Assembly (NCBI GenBank): GCA_002917775.1
Contig: KZ627148.1
Coordinates: forward strand, 1,593,183-1,657,182
Reading direction: 5' to 3'
DNA from: Glaciozyma antarctica PI12
Taxonomy: Eukaryota; Basidiomycota; Microbotryomycetes; Kriegeriales; Camptobasidiaceae
DNA: 64,000 nucleotides
Positions within the stretch are counted from its first letter, which is position 1. Each line of letters opens with the position of its first letter. Below, piece by piece: positions 1 to 12,300 of this stretch. The notes beneath the pieces were generated by a model. The model did no database searches and was not told where the DNA came from. It saw only the letters and a program-made list of their open reading frames with translations. Made by a program: the position numbers and the translations under genes.

Positions 1-653
1 CAAACGCCGATCTCGGGGTCGTCCTCGGTGTCTGCGTCTGGTGAGAACCTCTTTCTCCCTACAAACACTAAAGACCTCTGATCTTCAGCAACAACCCCCT
101 CGCAATCTTGAGCGGCGGCACCTGCACCGTTCCACCCACCGTTTGTGTCGACCCGAGCGCCTCAAGCTGCGATGTCACCGGACTTGTCTCTCTCACTTGG
201 TGAGCTACCAGCACCCCGGCAGCACATTTTCAGCTCGCTAACTTCTTTCTTCCAGTGTAACCGACACCTTCCTCAAGGCCGGCTCCTGTGTGTCCAACTG
301 CGGTGCTGGATTCTTCAGGAACCTTCTCCTGGGCTCCTGCGACGGCTGTGGGACTGGAGCGACAACGTGCCTGTCCCTACTTGGCGCGCTCACTTGGTGC
401 GTCTTCTTCCCAATTTTCCTTTGCTCACACACTCATCTCGAATTTGTTTAGTGCGGATCAATTCTACCTCACGACTTCTGGTCTGAGCACAACTTGCTCG
501 CCCTGTGCCGCAAACGTGCGACTGTGTCCTCTGGGGATTACCACAGTCTGGTGCGTCTCTTTCTTCCACAAACATCGCATCGTCGTTCCTAACCCTTGCT
601 CCCTCAGTATGCCTGGATTCAACCTGAACATCTTCAGCGGTCAGTGTGTTTAG
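1..653 (+). CDS. Cysteine-rich protein, 3' part (gene starts left of window)
   Basis: Five exons can be read: 1-40, 89-199, 256-396, 452-550 and 608-653 (TAG). The joined protein is dense in Cys, with segments such as GVCVCNNPLA, GGTCTVPPTVCVDPSASSC, GSCVSNCGAGFF, SCDGCGTGATTC, CSPCAANVRLC and the C-terminus CMPGFNLNIFSGQCV. The CxxC and CxxxC spacing resembles furin-like or growth-factor-receptor-type Cys repeats of secreted or surface proteins; this is an inference from spacing only. All four introns split a Cys codon as TG|C or TG|T (phase 2), so the internal exons (111, 141 and 99 nt) are symmetric. No TM segment is visible in this part and the N-terminus is outside the window. Function is not recognised. 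Confidence 0.75.
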
Positions 654-1106
654 CTCCCCAGTTCCTCGTCCTCTCCCTGTACTACCCCTGGCTCTTGCCC
701 CACCTTGGATACTCTGTACCTCCTCCTTCTCGGGCTTCAATGGAATGCTGTTTGCGGGCAAACAACGAGAGGCAAATAGAGCGGGCCAGCACACTCCCTC
801 ACGCGCGAGACGAGTGAGGCTAAAGACGAAGAAGCGTGCGAAAAACGAGAGTGTGGCAGTTCGTGCATCGCAAACTCACAAACTCACCCATGCGCCAGCT
901 TGAAGCTGGGAGAATCTTGCGCAAGCTGAACTCCTAGAATGTAAGGCAAGATAGGCATACGCTGTTCCAGGCTGGCCCGACACCCGCTTCCTTCTTCGCA
1001 GGAGCGCAGGAGCGCAGGAGCGCAGGCTTCCGAACGTTAAAGGCGACAATCCTCCTCTCCTCACACAATATGTGTCTGGAAACCATGCATTGTCCATCTC
1101 TGAGCC
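654..1106. other. Intergenic region between two converging 3' ends
   Basis: Holds the 3' flanks of the Cys-rich gene (+) and the bZIP gene (-). The only structure I see is a short tandem repeat of GCAGGAGC near 998-1025. No supported gene or RNA. Confidence 0.6.
998..1025. repeat. Short tandem repeat, unit GCAGGAGC, about 3.5 copies
   Basis: The 8-bp unit GCAGGAGC repeats three times and ends with a partial copy in noncoding DNA. It is probably a simple-sequence tract. Confidence 0.7.
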
Positions 1107-2932
1107 CTACTTCTTCCCCAGCAAGCCCTCAGAAGGCACATCCGCTCCATCCGGCACGATCTCCCTCATCAACAGCTCGCTCTCCCCTCGCTCCCTTCGC
1201 CAGCGATTCGTGATCGCAAGAACCTCCGCATCGATCACGTACCTGCATTTGGCGTCAGTACGTCTGTCTCCAGCAGAGAGAGCAAAAAAGGGAGAGACTT
1301 GCCAGTACTTGCGGATGAAGGACTCGGAAACTTCCCAAGCCTCGGGATGTAAAATGTCCTGCGAGAGCGGGCTTCATCAGGCACCTGCGGAAAGGCAAAG
1401 AGGAACTGCGTACGTCTTCGTGTATCGCTAACGCGTCAACGAGATCCGTCAAAAGCGTCTGGAGATCGTACTGGTCCAGCAGAAGGATCAGGCGATCCCG
1501 CAGTGAGGCGAAGATGATGCCTGCACCCAAACGTCAGTGATTGTGAGTATAGGAATCAAGGAAGCGACGAACCGTCGAAGAAGGGGTTGTGAGGAACGGT
1601 TTGCTGAGTGACGGTGGCGCGGAGACTGGGTGGGAGGTGGTAGTTCGGGTTATCCCGCTTATTCTTCATGTGATCTGGGCAGCGAACCCCGTCAGACGTA
1701 ATCGAGAAGTGCGGCGCGAGAGAAATAACTCACAGCTAATGAGTTGGATGGCTTGAAGTTTCGGATTGTCGGTAGGCTGTGAGAAAGATCAGCGAGGAAT
1801 GAGAAAAGGTCGCGCGAAAGGGGATACTCACCCGCCCAAAAAGCACCTGAATGTTATCATCATGTGCTTGGATATGCTGCAGCTCCCCATGAATCATTCC
1901 AGCCTCCATTCGACTTCGAATGCCTCCCATAACCTCTCCCTCGACGACGGAGCACCCCTTGGCCAGACTACTCGTCAAAGCAGCGTCTGCGTCGCGATCC
2001 AACGTAGTAGTTCCCATCGTCATGTCCGTGCTGGGGGAGAAGAGGTTGACGGTCGGCGAGGCGGTCTGGGAAAGACGTCGAGATATCGGTTGCGGGGGAA
2101 GTCGGTAGGTTGGAGGAGAGTAAGTCGCAGCGGGAGAGTCGATCGAGGTGTCCATCTGGAGGTTGACGCTGGTACCTGCGGTGGCCTTCGGGCGTTTCGA
2201 GGTCGAAGGGCCGGCGGTAGATTGACGGTGAGTCGCAGACGCGCCTGGACGCTCCTTGATCGCCTCCGTGATGTGGTCGTTCTCGAGCCGTCCGATAAGA
2301 GCCTCAAAATCTGCGTCACCAAGTTGAACGTGAGAAGGACAATCGCAGAGCGTCGTAGAGCGCACGAACCTGGCAAGTCGATCCCGCCCATGCTGCTCAA
2401 CACCCCACCAACTCCTCCGCTGCCCGTCCCAATGAACCCTGCCATGTTCGCAAGTAGCTCCCGCAGCTGCTGGTTCTCTGAAATGAGAGCCTTGATCCCC
2501 GTCGTCAGTCGATCCAGCTGAACATCCCGCTTCGACTCGAACAGCTCGACCTGCAGCAGCGAGGACTCAGCTCGTCTCCCCGCACCTCCCAGCTCCCACT
2601 ACCCACCTTGAGCTCAAGCTCCTTGATGTACTGCTGCTTCCTCTGCCTGAACTCGCGCTGAGCGATCCTATCTGCAGCACGTACCGAAAGGTGAGTCGAC
2701 GCCCCTCCCTCCCCAGCGCGCGTGAAAGGACGTACTCTGCTCCTTCCTCGCGTCCACATCCTTGACCGTCTCCTTCCCCTTCCTACCTGCAGGCGCCTCC
2801 ATAGTGGACTCGTCATCCGAGTTGGCCTGGCGCCGAGACGAGTCGTTAGCTCCCCTCCGAGTCTCACGTACTGCAAAGGGCACTCACAAAGTCGTGCTGA
2901 GAACCGCTCGCGCTGCGGGCCCCAGAATCCAT
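1107..2932 (-). CDS. bZIP transcription factor with C-terminal DUF3425 domain
   Basis: Start ATG at 2932 (MDSGARSASGSQHDF), stop at 1107-1109, with eight or more exons. The basic region crosses an intron and reads KEQ-NRIAQREFRQRKQQYI; the N-x-x-A-Q-x-x-F-R core is the Yap/Pap1-type fungal bZIP signature. It is followed by a heptad-like segment (FESKRDVQLDRLTTGIKALI, then ENQQLRELL). The C-terminal third matches the DUF3425 pattern: YHMKNKRDNPNYHLPPSLR, TVPHNPFFDG, HPEAWEVSESF and AITNRWRRERGE. It is a likely nuclear DNA-binding regulator; targets cannot be read. One intron near 1243-1302 appears to use a GC donor (GCAAGT). It lies head to head with PPT2, 141 bp away. Family assignment is strong; the orthologue is unknown. 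Confidence 0.85.
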
Positions 2933-3073
2933 AGGCGAGAGTGAGAGGGCGTGCGGGACTTTCTCGCTGTCGGGACGTAGGAGAGGATAAAGGGAGCGAG
3001 CTCGAGCGGCCAAGTTCCAACTCTCCGAGATAGTCTCCTGCGCCTTCGCCTGCCCCACCTCCCTCAAGACGCC
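2933..3073. promoter_or_regulatory. Shared bidirectional promoter region, bZIP gene / PPT2
   Basis: 141 bp separates the two divergent ATGs, so both promoters must overlap here unless they lie inside the neighbouring genes. No defined element recognised. Confidence 0.45.
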
Positions 3074-3516
3074 ATGGCCATCATAGGCATCGGCGTCGAC
3101 CTCCTCTCCCTCCCTCGGCTCCGCTCCCTCATCGCACGGCGCGGCGCAAACCGCCTCGCCTCTCGCATCCTCAGTCCCGCAGAGCACCTCCTCTGGGTCT
3201 CCCGCACCTCTTCCCTCCCGCCCTGGAGTCCCTCAGTCGAGGAAAGTTTCCTCTCCACACGGTGCGCGTTCTCACTTTGCGCGTTTGAGGGGGGGAGCTA
3301 ATGAGGTGTAGGTGGGCGGCGAAGGAGGCGGCGTACAAGGCGCTTTTCCCGGCGTATCGGGTGGGGTGGAAGGAGGTGAATGTGAGGAAGGAGAGAGGGA
3401 AACCCGTGCTGGAGCTACTAGGAGAGGGGAGGGAGGGGGTGAGAGCGCATTTGAGCTTGTCGCATGATGGGGAGTACGTCGTTGCGTATGTCGTCATGGA
3501 GCGAGAGGGGGGATGA
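3074..3516 (+). CDS. PPT2: Holo-[acyl-carrier-protein] synthase (4'-phosphopantetheinyl transferase)
   Basis: Exons 3074-3261 and 3312-3516 give 130 residues, the normal size for an AcpS-type enzyme. It transfers phosphopantetheine from CoA to a Ser of acyl carrier protein; the fungal PPT2 class serves the mitochondrial ACP. The N-terminus MAIIGIGVDLLSLPRL carries the conserved G-[IV]-D metal-binding segment. After the intron RWAAKEAAYKALFP carries the catalytic/Mg-binding W-x-x-K-E-A-x-x-K motif. The C-terminal LSLSHDGEYVVAYVV is the usual SxSHxxxxAxA strand. No clear mitochondrial presequence is visible, because the Met sits directly on the first strand. The start is chosen because no ATG lies upstream in frame before the promoter. 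Confidence 0.9.
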
Positions 3517-3922
3517 GGTGAGCTGGCTGCTGAGTGGAGTGCTAAGGTGGGAACTGATGCCTGGGAGCAGCAGACGCGCTGAGCATGACCTCACTCTGCG
3601 AACCTCGCTGCCTTCAAGTCGAAGGGTCGGACCTCCAATCCAAGTCGCTACGGCAGCCTCGCCTGCTCGTACGCACTGTCGAATCGCACTCGCTACGGAC
3701 GACCGAAGACGGAAGCTCTCTCCAACGCGGGGACCCTGATAACGTTCTCGAAATGCTCTCGCACGAAAGACGAGTGAGGTATGCAACGTAGCGCCGCGTT
3801 GCAAGCGACAAGGTGGTGGGATCTAAAAGCACAGCGAGAGAGAGAGTGAAAAAACAACGTCGAAGGGGAGAATAAAATGGGAGTCGAAAGGAAGGGAACG
3901 AGGAGGGGAGCTAAACAGGGGA
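3517..3922. other. Intergenic region, converging 3' ends of PPT2 and NOP56
   Basis: About 400 bp of 3' flanking sequence. Open frames here lack family signals and are GC-rich chance frames. Nothing else seen. Confidence 0.6.
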
Positions 3923-6062
3923 TCATGCCTTCTCCTTCTTCTCCTTCTTGCTCTTCTTCTCCTTGACCGGTGAATCCTCAGCGGCGCCCGCCTTGGCAAG
4001 CTTCTTCAGCCGCTTGGCCTCCTTCTTCGTAGCGGCCTCGGCGTCCTCTGAAGGCTCCTCGGCGACGACGTCCTCCGACTTGGACTTCTTGCTCTTCTTC
4101 GACTTCTTCTCGCTCTCGACTTCGACGACCTCAGCCTGCGCGTCACTGTCAGCGTGTGCTCGGTAGCTGAAAGGAGAGGGAGGAACGTACCTCGACCGCC
4201 TCGCTCTTCCTCTTCTTCTTCTTCTTCTTCTCACCCTCGACTTCGGGTGCCTCGGCGTCGGCCATGTCGACATCGCCGTTCTCAGCCGCCTCAGCCTTGA
4301 CGAGATCGAGCGCCTGCGCCAACAACAAACGTCAGCGAACCCATCGCACCTCGGACGCAAAAAGAACGCGCACCTTCTTCATCGCGTCGGCGTTCTTTTG
4401 AGGGTTCGATCCAGTCTCGTAGAACGACAACGACAACCGGACTTGCCCACGAAGGACCTCGCCGAACTTGGTCGTAGGGGCGTCCGAGAAGCAATCGATA
4501 CGGGAAGCGATCGAGCACTTGTTGGCGAGGAAGCGCGAGATGCGTCCCTTGTTCTTGGTGCCGGCGCGACCGATGAAGGTGCTCTGAAGGTATACGCGGC
4601 GTTAGTACTGGCCGAAGAGCTAATGGAGGAAGGAGACGCACGTGGTAGATGAGTCCGTACTTGGGAGTGTTGCCCTTGGTCTTGAGGGCGCGGAAGAGGG
4701 CCTTCTCGGCTCCGAGGATCTGAACGGTCGAGGCGGGGTACTTGGACAAGTTGGTGAGGGATCCAGCGTGGCTGATGAGGCGAGCTCCGACCGTGTCGCC
4801 GATGAGGGAGGCGAGGTTGGGCGCGACGAGGCCCATCTTCTCGCTGAGGTAGAGCTGGAGGCTCTTGCGGTAGGCGAAGAGGTGGATGACGCGAGTGGCA
4901 AAGTTGGCGATGTTGAGGTGGTCGACGGGGGAGATGTCGGTTCCCATCGAGGCGCGGGCGGCGTCGAGGATGTTGCGCGCGAGCGTGTCGTTGTTCTCAA
5001 GGATCTCGGTGAGGCCGTCGAGGGAATCCTCCGAGAGCGTCGCCTTGTCACCGATGAACTGAATCACGCGGGCGTACTGGTTGTTGTCGGGGACGAGGCG
5101 AACGAGTTCGGGGAAGTGCCAGCCGTACCACTCGCGGACGCGCATCGAGAACGTGTTGACGTCCTTGTCGAGCTGGTCGAGGAGTGCGATCGCCTGGATG
5201 ATCATGTTGTCCGAGCGGTTCACGTTGAACTTCACCTTGGCGCGCGAGTAGGCGTGTCCAAGTCCGAGTTGCGAGCGCGAGAGGTCGCCCATCTCGAGGC
5301 CGGCGAGGAGCTTCTCGGCGTGAAGACGGATGCCTCGGATGATCTCGAGCGAACGCTCGGAAGCGTCGCAGTCGATACCGAGCGTGCCCTTGATCGAGGA
5401 GGCGAGGTTGCGGTCCTCGACGCCGAGAATCACTCCCGTCTTCTTGCCGAGGTTGAGTTCGAGGAGACCTTGGAGGAACTCGTGAACTTGTCCTGTAGGA
5501 TAGTGGGTACGAGTTAGCAGAGCGTTCTCCGTCCGTGGTCTGCCGTCGTTCCCTCCCGCCTCCTCTTCTCCTTCCTCGAAAAACGCTCATACACCGTCTC
5601 CCTTCTCCCGCGTCTCCCCCGACTCCTTCCCTCCTCCGCAGTAAAACCTTGCTCACCCTCGGACACGTCGTTGATGACCTCGAGCGCGTGGGCGGCGTCC
5701 TTGAAGGGAACGAACGAGACGAGCTTGACCATCTTGCCGAACTTGGAGACGTCATCGAGGCTGCGTAAGAAGCAGAGGTTCAGCTCCCACTCCCTCCCTG
5801 TTCCCTTGTAGCAAGCTCACGAGTCCTGAACGTTCTTGGTGAGGTGTCCAATCTCCTCGTGGAAGTCGGAAGAGAAGAGGGCGAGTCCGGTAGCGGACTC
5901 GAAGAGGACCTGTTGGGCGAGAGGTTCGGTGGGGCGTAGGATGATGGGGTTGGCGTGAGATTGGCGTGATTGGCGAGGCGGGGAGTGAGGTGTGAAGAGA
6001 AGGAGATGTCAGAGAAAGGAGGGATTGCAGAGAATTGAGAGAAGACTTACGTGAGTTGCCAT
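3923..6062 (-). CDS. NOP56: Box C/D snoRNP core protein Nop56
   Basis: Seven exons: 6062-6051, 5909-5821, 5760-5657, 5492-4642, 4583-4374, 4313-4191 and 4135-3923. The first exon codes only MATH. The protein begins [16 protein letters not shown], continues through the NOP5 N-terminal domain ([13 protein letters not shown]), a coiled-coil region, and the Nop domain ([61 protein letters not shown]). The tail is rich in Lys and Glu ([10 protein letters not shown] and later KSKKEKKEK), as in other Nop56/Nop58 proteins. It holds box C/D guide RNAs with fibrillarin and Nop58 in the nucleolus for rRNA 2'-O-methylation. Choice of Nop56 over Nop58 rests on the N-terminal sequence and overall resemblance. 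Confidence 0.93.
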
Positions 6063-6383
6063 TGTCGCTTCTTCACGGGAGTTGTTGCTTCCTAACGAGC
6101 GCGCGGAGCTTGTGACAGAGTCCTTTCAACGGGGAGGAGAGCTCAGAAGTGGAAGAAGTGGAAGAAGAAGGTCGTTGCGGTCGTTTCAAACGAGTACGAG
6201 CAAAAAGTCTTCGACTTCCAAGTCGGCGAGGCAGTTTCACAACTCGAAAGGTTCACTCGACTCCAACCAGCGCCCGCCCGCCGCCCAGGGACTCAGCCGT
6301 GGAGGTGTCCCTCGCCCGCCTTGCTCACGCCGTCAAAAGTACAACGCCTCGGAAACACGAACAGAGTAACTTCGGCCAGACGA
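6063..6383. promoter_or_regulatory. Divergent promoter region, NOP56 / SEC7
   Basis: 321 bp between the divergent start codons. It contains both promoters and 5' UTRs. An open frame continues upstream of the SEC7 ATG at 6384 but has no other ATG, so 6384 is taken as the start. Confidence 0.45.
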
Positions 6384-9300
6384 ATGGCGGCCCAACCCTC
6401 AGCCAAAGACGATCTCGAACCAACAACTCCGGCAGACGCGCTTGAGCTAGTCGAGAGCGTAGACTCTCCCGACAACCCTATCGAGCAGGAACCAGCAGCG
6501 GTGCAGCACACCAAAGTGGACGAGGAGCAGGACCCCTTGACCGCCTTATCACCCACGAACGGCGACGACTCGACACCACGAACCTCCAGCGCGGCGGAGC
6601 GTGGACCACGTCCCATCTCCAAGGACTACTCGAACGCGCCTCCTCCTCCTACGCCTCCCAAGCTTAGTATCAACGGCAAGGTCTACGAGGGAGAGCAGGA
6701 GGAGGAAGAGGGTGAAGGAGCGGTGCTGGGAGAGGACGTGCCACGTCCGCTGTCTGCGGCCAAGGAGGACGAGGAGGAGGCGTTCGAGGACGTGACTCTG
6801 TCTTCTCGTACACCGACAGAGGTGGGAAACGAGTCGAGGGAACGACCGCAGGAGGACGACGCGCCACCACCTCCACCTCCGCACTCGCCGACTCTCCCTT
6901 CCTCAGCCTCCCCTCCACCTCCGTCCCAATCTCCAGCTCTTCCGACCCTCCCCACCGACTCTACACAACCTACGAGCAGCACCTCCTCCACGCCATCTCG
7001 CCCCCTCTCCATTGCCTCCACCACGAGCCGCACGACCGCGCCCAGCAGCAGCGCGCCAGCCGCAGGACGTCGCTCCTCCGTCGGCTCAATCACGACCATC
7101 TCCGCCTCCGGCTCCTCCTCCCTCGTCTCGGGGATCCTCATCGTCTCGGCCCTCGAATCCATCGCGGCGTCCAAGGAGGCCAAAAAGTCCAAGCCGCTCA
7201 AGGACTCCGTCGACGCGGCTCTCGACGCGCTCAAGCACCCCGTCCCATCCCCCTCGACTTCGACCGCCGCGAACGCGAATGGGACCGTCGACCCTCTCGT
7301 CATTTTCACCCCCCTTCGACTGGCATGCGAAACCAAGAGTCTCCCGCTCATGATCAGCGCGCTAGACTGCATCTCCAAGCTCGTCTCGTACGACTTCTTC
7401 CACGACGACCCTTCCGCCCCTCCCATCATCCTCTCCGAATCTCCCGCAGCCGGCGAACACGGCGATGCCCCCGTCGCGGGAGAATCGTCCCTCGCCGACC
7501 TCCTCACGACAACGATATGCGACTGCTTCTCCCCCTCCCCCTCTTCCTCCTCCTCCTCCTCCTCCGCAGCCAGCACTACCAACGCCCCAACGACGCAACA
7601 CGATACTCTCCTTCTCCGACTCCTCTCCTCCCTCCTATCCCTCATCCTCTCCCCCTCCCTATCAGTCCACCAGTCTTCCCTCCTCAAAGCTGTCAGAACG
7701 GTATACAACGTCTTCCTCATGGGCAAGCACGGGACCGTTCAGACTGTTGCGCAGGCGACGTTGGGACAGATTGTCGGAGGCGTGTTTGGGAGGATTAGTG
7801 TGGCGGAGGCGGCGCAGGTGGGAGTCAGTGTGGCGGGGAGTGCGGGGGCTAGTAAGGTGGATTTGGGAACGGTGGAGGAGAGGGAGAAGGGAGAGGAGGA
7901 GGAGAGGGACGTCACGCCTAAGGTGGAGCAGAAGGAGTTGGGGAATGAGGGAGAGCAGGTTGTGGAGGAGGGGACGAGTGAGCCTGTTGCGCAGGAATCG
8001 ACGGAGAGCGTGCCGAGGTGAGTGGAGCCGCAGGCAGGAATAGGGCGTGGTGCTAACGTGCATGTGGTGAACAGTGCGAAGAAGAAGGACGTGGAGGAGA
8101 AGGAACCAATTCAACCCATCAGCACGAACGACCTCTACATCAAGGACGCATTCCTCGTCTTCCGCGCTCTCTGCAAGCTCTCGATGAAACCTCTCGGCGC
8201 CGAAAGGTGAGCTCTTCCTGTTCTCGCTGTCACGAAGACTAACCTTGCGAACGTCTCGCAGCGAACGCGATCTCAAATCTCACGCCATGCGCTCCAAGCT
8301 CCTCTCGCTCCACCTCGTCCTCTCCATCCTCACGAACCACCTCCCCATGTTCGTCGACCCCAACATCGTCATCCACTCGTACACCTCGCGCGAACGGACG
8401 CCCTTCATCCACGCCATCAAGCAGTACCTCTGCCTCGCCCTCTCCCGGAACGCCGTCTCCCCCGTCATCCAAGTCTTCGAACTCAGCTGCGAGATCTTCT
8501 GGCGCGTCCTGAGCGGCATGCGCTCCAAGCTCAAGAAGGAGATCGAGGTCTTGCTCAACGAGATCTTCCTCCCGATCCTCGAGATGCGCAATTCGACCGT
8601 CCGGCAGAAATCGATCCTCCTAGCCGTCTTTGGACGACTCGCGCAGGATCCTCAGGCGCTCGTCGATATCTACCTCAACTACGATTGCGATCGCGCCTCT
8701 CTCGACAACATCTACGAGCGGTACGGCTCTCCTCTCTCCCTCCCCGCGCCTCACTGATTTCTCTGCGATCGCAGCCTCCTCAACATCGTCTCCAAGCTCG
8801 GTACGACCCAATTCCCCGCCTCCACCGAACGACCCGGCACCTCTACCATCTCCGCCACCTCCTCCTCTCCCTTCCCCACGACCGGCCCCACCCTCTCCGA
8901 AGACTCCCGTTTCTCCGACCCCGCTTTCGCGGGCCAATCCCTCGAAACGCACCTCAAGCGCCAGTCGCTCGAATGCCTCGTTTCGATCCTGAGGTCCCTC
9001 GTCAGTTGGGCAGCGAGGGGCGTACAGGTCGTCCCGGCCCCGACAGTGGTGGAGAGTGGGTTGAGGACGAGCGAGGAGGTGGGCAGGGGGAGTGAGACGG
9101 ATTTGATTGTGAGTGGGGCGGTGACGCCGGAGGTCGGGGCGACGGACGATCCGAGTAGGTTTGAAAACGCTAAGCAGAGGAAGACGACGCTGTTAGAGGG
9201 GATTAAGAAGTTTAACTTCAAGCCCAAGAGGGTGCGTTTCGTTCCTTTGTGAGCAGAAGTGGAGTTGCTGACGAGGGTGGACGCAGGGTATCGCTTTCCT

Positions 9301-12300
9301 CATCGAGACGGGCTTCATTCGTACGCGCGAACCAAAGGATATCGCTCGCTTCCTTTTGCATGCCGACGGGCTCGACAAGGCGCAGATCGGAGAGTACCTC
9401 GGAGAAGGGTGAGTTGGTTCCGATGCTCCTGAGGTCGAGCTCGAACCTGATGCGGGCTTGTCTTCGCAGCGACGCGGACAACATCGCGACAATGCACGCC
9501 TTTGTCGACCTCATGGACTTTGCGAGCACGCCCTTCGTCGACGCCCTCCGCGCGTTCCTCCAGTCGTTCCGCCTCCCCGGCGAAGCGCAGAAGATCGATC
9601 GCTACATGCTTAAGTTCGCCGAACGGTACACGGCCGGTAACTCTGGAGTCTTCGCCAACGCCGACACGGCCTACATCCTCGCCTTCTCCGTCATCCTCCT
9701 CAACACCGACGCGCACAACCCCCAGGTCAAGAAGCCCATGTCCAAGCCCGAGTTCGTCAAGAACAACCGGGGGATCGACGACGGCAAGGACCTTCCCGAG
9801 GAGCTGCTTTCGACGATTTACGACGAGATCAACGCGAATGAGATTCGCATGAAGGATGAGGTCGAGGCGGCTGGTCCGCAGACGTCGACGACCGGATTGG
9901 CGAACGCGATCGCTACCGTCGGTCGAGACCTTCAGCGCGAGGCGTACGTTTGGCAGTCGGAGGGCATGGCGAGCAAGACGGAGGTGAGTTGTGCGATGGC
10001 TGCCGACGACGAGCTCAGCTGAACTTTTTTTGGGGATCGCAGGCTCTGTTCCGTACGATGGTTCGAGGTCAACGACGAGGAGCAGGTCGACCGATGGAAC
10101 AGTTCTTCAGCGCCTCGCATTTCGAGCACGTCAAGCCCATGTTCGAGGTCGCATGGATGCCGATCCTCGCAGGGATTTCGGGACCGCTCCAGGATTCCGA
10201 CGACCTCGACCTCATCACGCTCAGTCTTGAAGGCTTCAAGCAGGCGATCAAGATCGTCTGCCTCTTCGACCTCGAGCTCGAGCGCAACGCGTTCGTCACC
10301 ACGCTCGCCAAGTTCACGTTCCTCAACAACCTCGGCGAGATGAAGGCCAAGAACGTCGAGGCGATCAAGACCCTCCTCGACGTCGCCATGGTCGATGGGA
10401 ACTACCTCAAGGGATCGTGGCGCGAGGTCCTCACTTGCGTTAGCCAGCTCGAACGCTTCCAGCTTATCGCGCAGGGGGTCGATTCACAGAACCTTCCGGA
10501 GCTTGGTCGCAAGCCGTCAGTCTCGCTCTCCTGCGTCGTTGGGATAGTGCTAACGCGCTTTTTGATGTTCGCAGAAGCGCTCACTCGGATCGACGGGCGA
10601 CTCTCTCTTCGCGCTCGCGAAACAGTCGGCCGACGGACGAAGTCGCTCTCGAGACTCGTTCGCAGCACATCACGATCACGGCCGACATGATCTTCTCCTC
10701 CACCCCGCAACTCTCTGGCGTGCGTCCTTTCGTCTCGCGCAAGGCATCACGCTGATTGCGATTCCCGCGCGCAGACCGCCATCGTCGACTTCGTTCAAGC
10801 GCTGAGTGACGTTTCGTGGGAGGAGATCCAGGCGTCGGGTCTGGCGGAGCAGCCTCGCGTCTTCTGCTTGCAGAAGTTGGTCGAGATCTCGTACTACAAC
10901 ATGAGTCGTATCCGCCTCGAATGGTCGGCGATCTGGCTCATCCTCGGAGAGCACTTCAACCTCGTGCGTTTCCTCGGCGCCTTGCCTTCGCGCGCTCGCT
11001 AACCTCGTTTGAGCTACAGGTCACCTGCCACACGAACGCCAAAGTCAGCTTCCTCGCCCTCGACTCGCTTCGCCAGCTCGCCATGCGCTTCCTCGAGAAG
11101 GAGGAGCTCGCCAACTTCAAGTTCCAGAAGGACTTCCTCAAGCCGTTCCAGTACGCGATGGTCAACAACCCGAACCCGGACGCGCGCGACATGGTTCTCC
11201 AGTGCTTGCACCAGATGATCCAGGCGCGCGTGCAGAACCTTCGCTCGGGCTGGCGAACGATGTTTGGCGTCTTCTCGGCGGCGTCCAAAGTCATGAACGA
11301 GCGGATCGCAGTCCAGGCGTTCGACCTCGTTCAGCGCGTCAACAAGGATCACTTTTCGCGGATCGTCGCCTACGGTTCGTTCGCCGACCTCACCGTCTGC
11401 ATCACCGACTTTTGCAAGATCAGCAAGTACCAGCGCGCGAGTCTGCAGGCGATTGAGATGCTCAAGGAGATTGTGAGTGCTTTCGGTCGCTCGATGCTGT
11501 GCGAAAGCTGACGTATCGTCGTCGGCAGATCCCGATGATGCTGAGCTGTCCCGAGTGCCCTCTCAGCGAGTCGTCGACGGTCGTCGTCGATCCCAACTCG
11601 GCGAGCGACCCCATGATCATGTTCTGGTTCCCCATCCTTTTCGGCTTCTACGACGTGATCATGAACGGAGAGGACCTCGAAGTTCGCAAGCGGTTCGTCC
11701 TTTCCTCGTCGCCGCACCGTGCAGCCCTGACGTCTCCCTACAGAGCTCTCGATTACCTCTTCGACACGCTCAAGAAGCACGGCCAGACCTTCCCTCCCGA
11801 GTTCTGGGACACGGTCTGCAAGGAGGTCCTCTTCCCGATTTTCGCCGTCCTTCGCTCGAGGTCCGACGTCTCGCGGTTCAGCACGCAGGAGGATATGAGC
11901 GTCTGGCTCTCGACGACGATGATTCAGGCCCTTCGCAACTTGGTCGACCTCTTCACTTTCTACTTCGACGCGCTCGCTCGCATGCTCGACCAACTACTCG
12001 ACCTTCTTTGCGAGTGCATCTGCCAAGGTGAGTCGCTTCGTTTGCTGCGTCCGACCGAACATGTGTACTGATGCTCTCGTCAACTTTAGAAAACGACACG
12101 CTGGCTCGAATCGGAACTTCGTGCCTCCAGCAACTCGTCGAGGACAACGTTCAGAAGCTCTCGCCGGAACGCTGGGAGCGAATCACCGCGACGTTCGTCC
12201 ACCTCTTCAAAACGACGACAGCCTACCAGCTCTTCGACCCCAAACTCCTCCTTCCCCAACCCGAAGACCTCCCCCAGTCGCCCGACGCCTCCCCCTCGAA

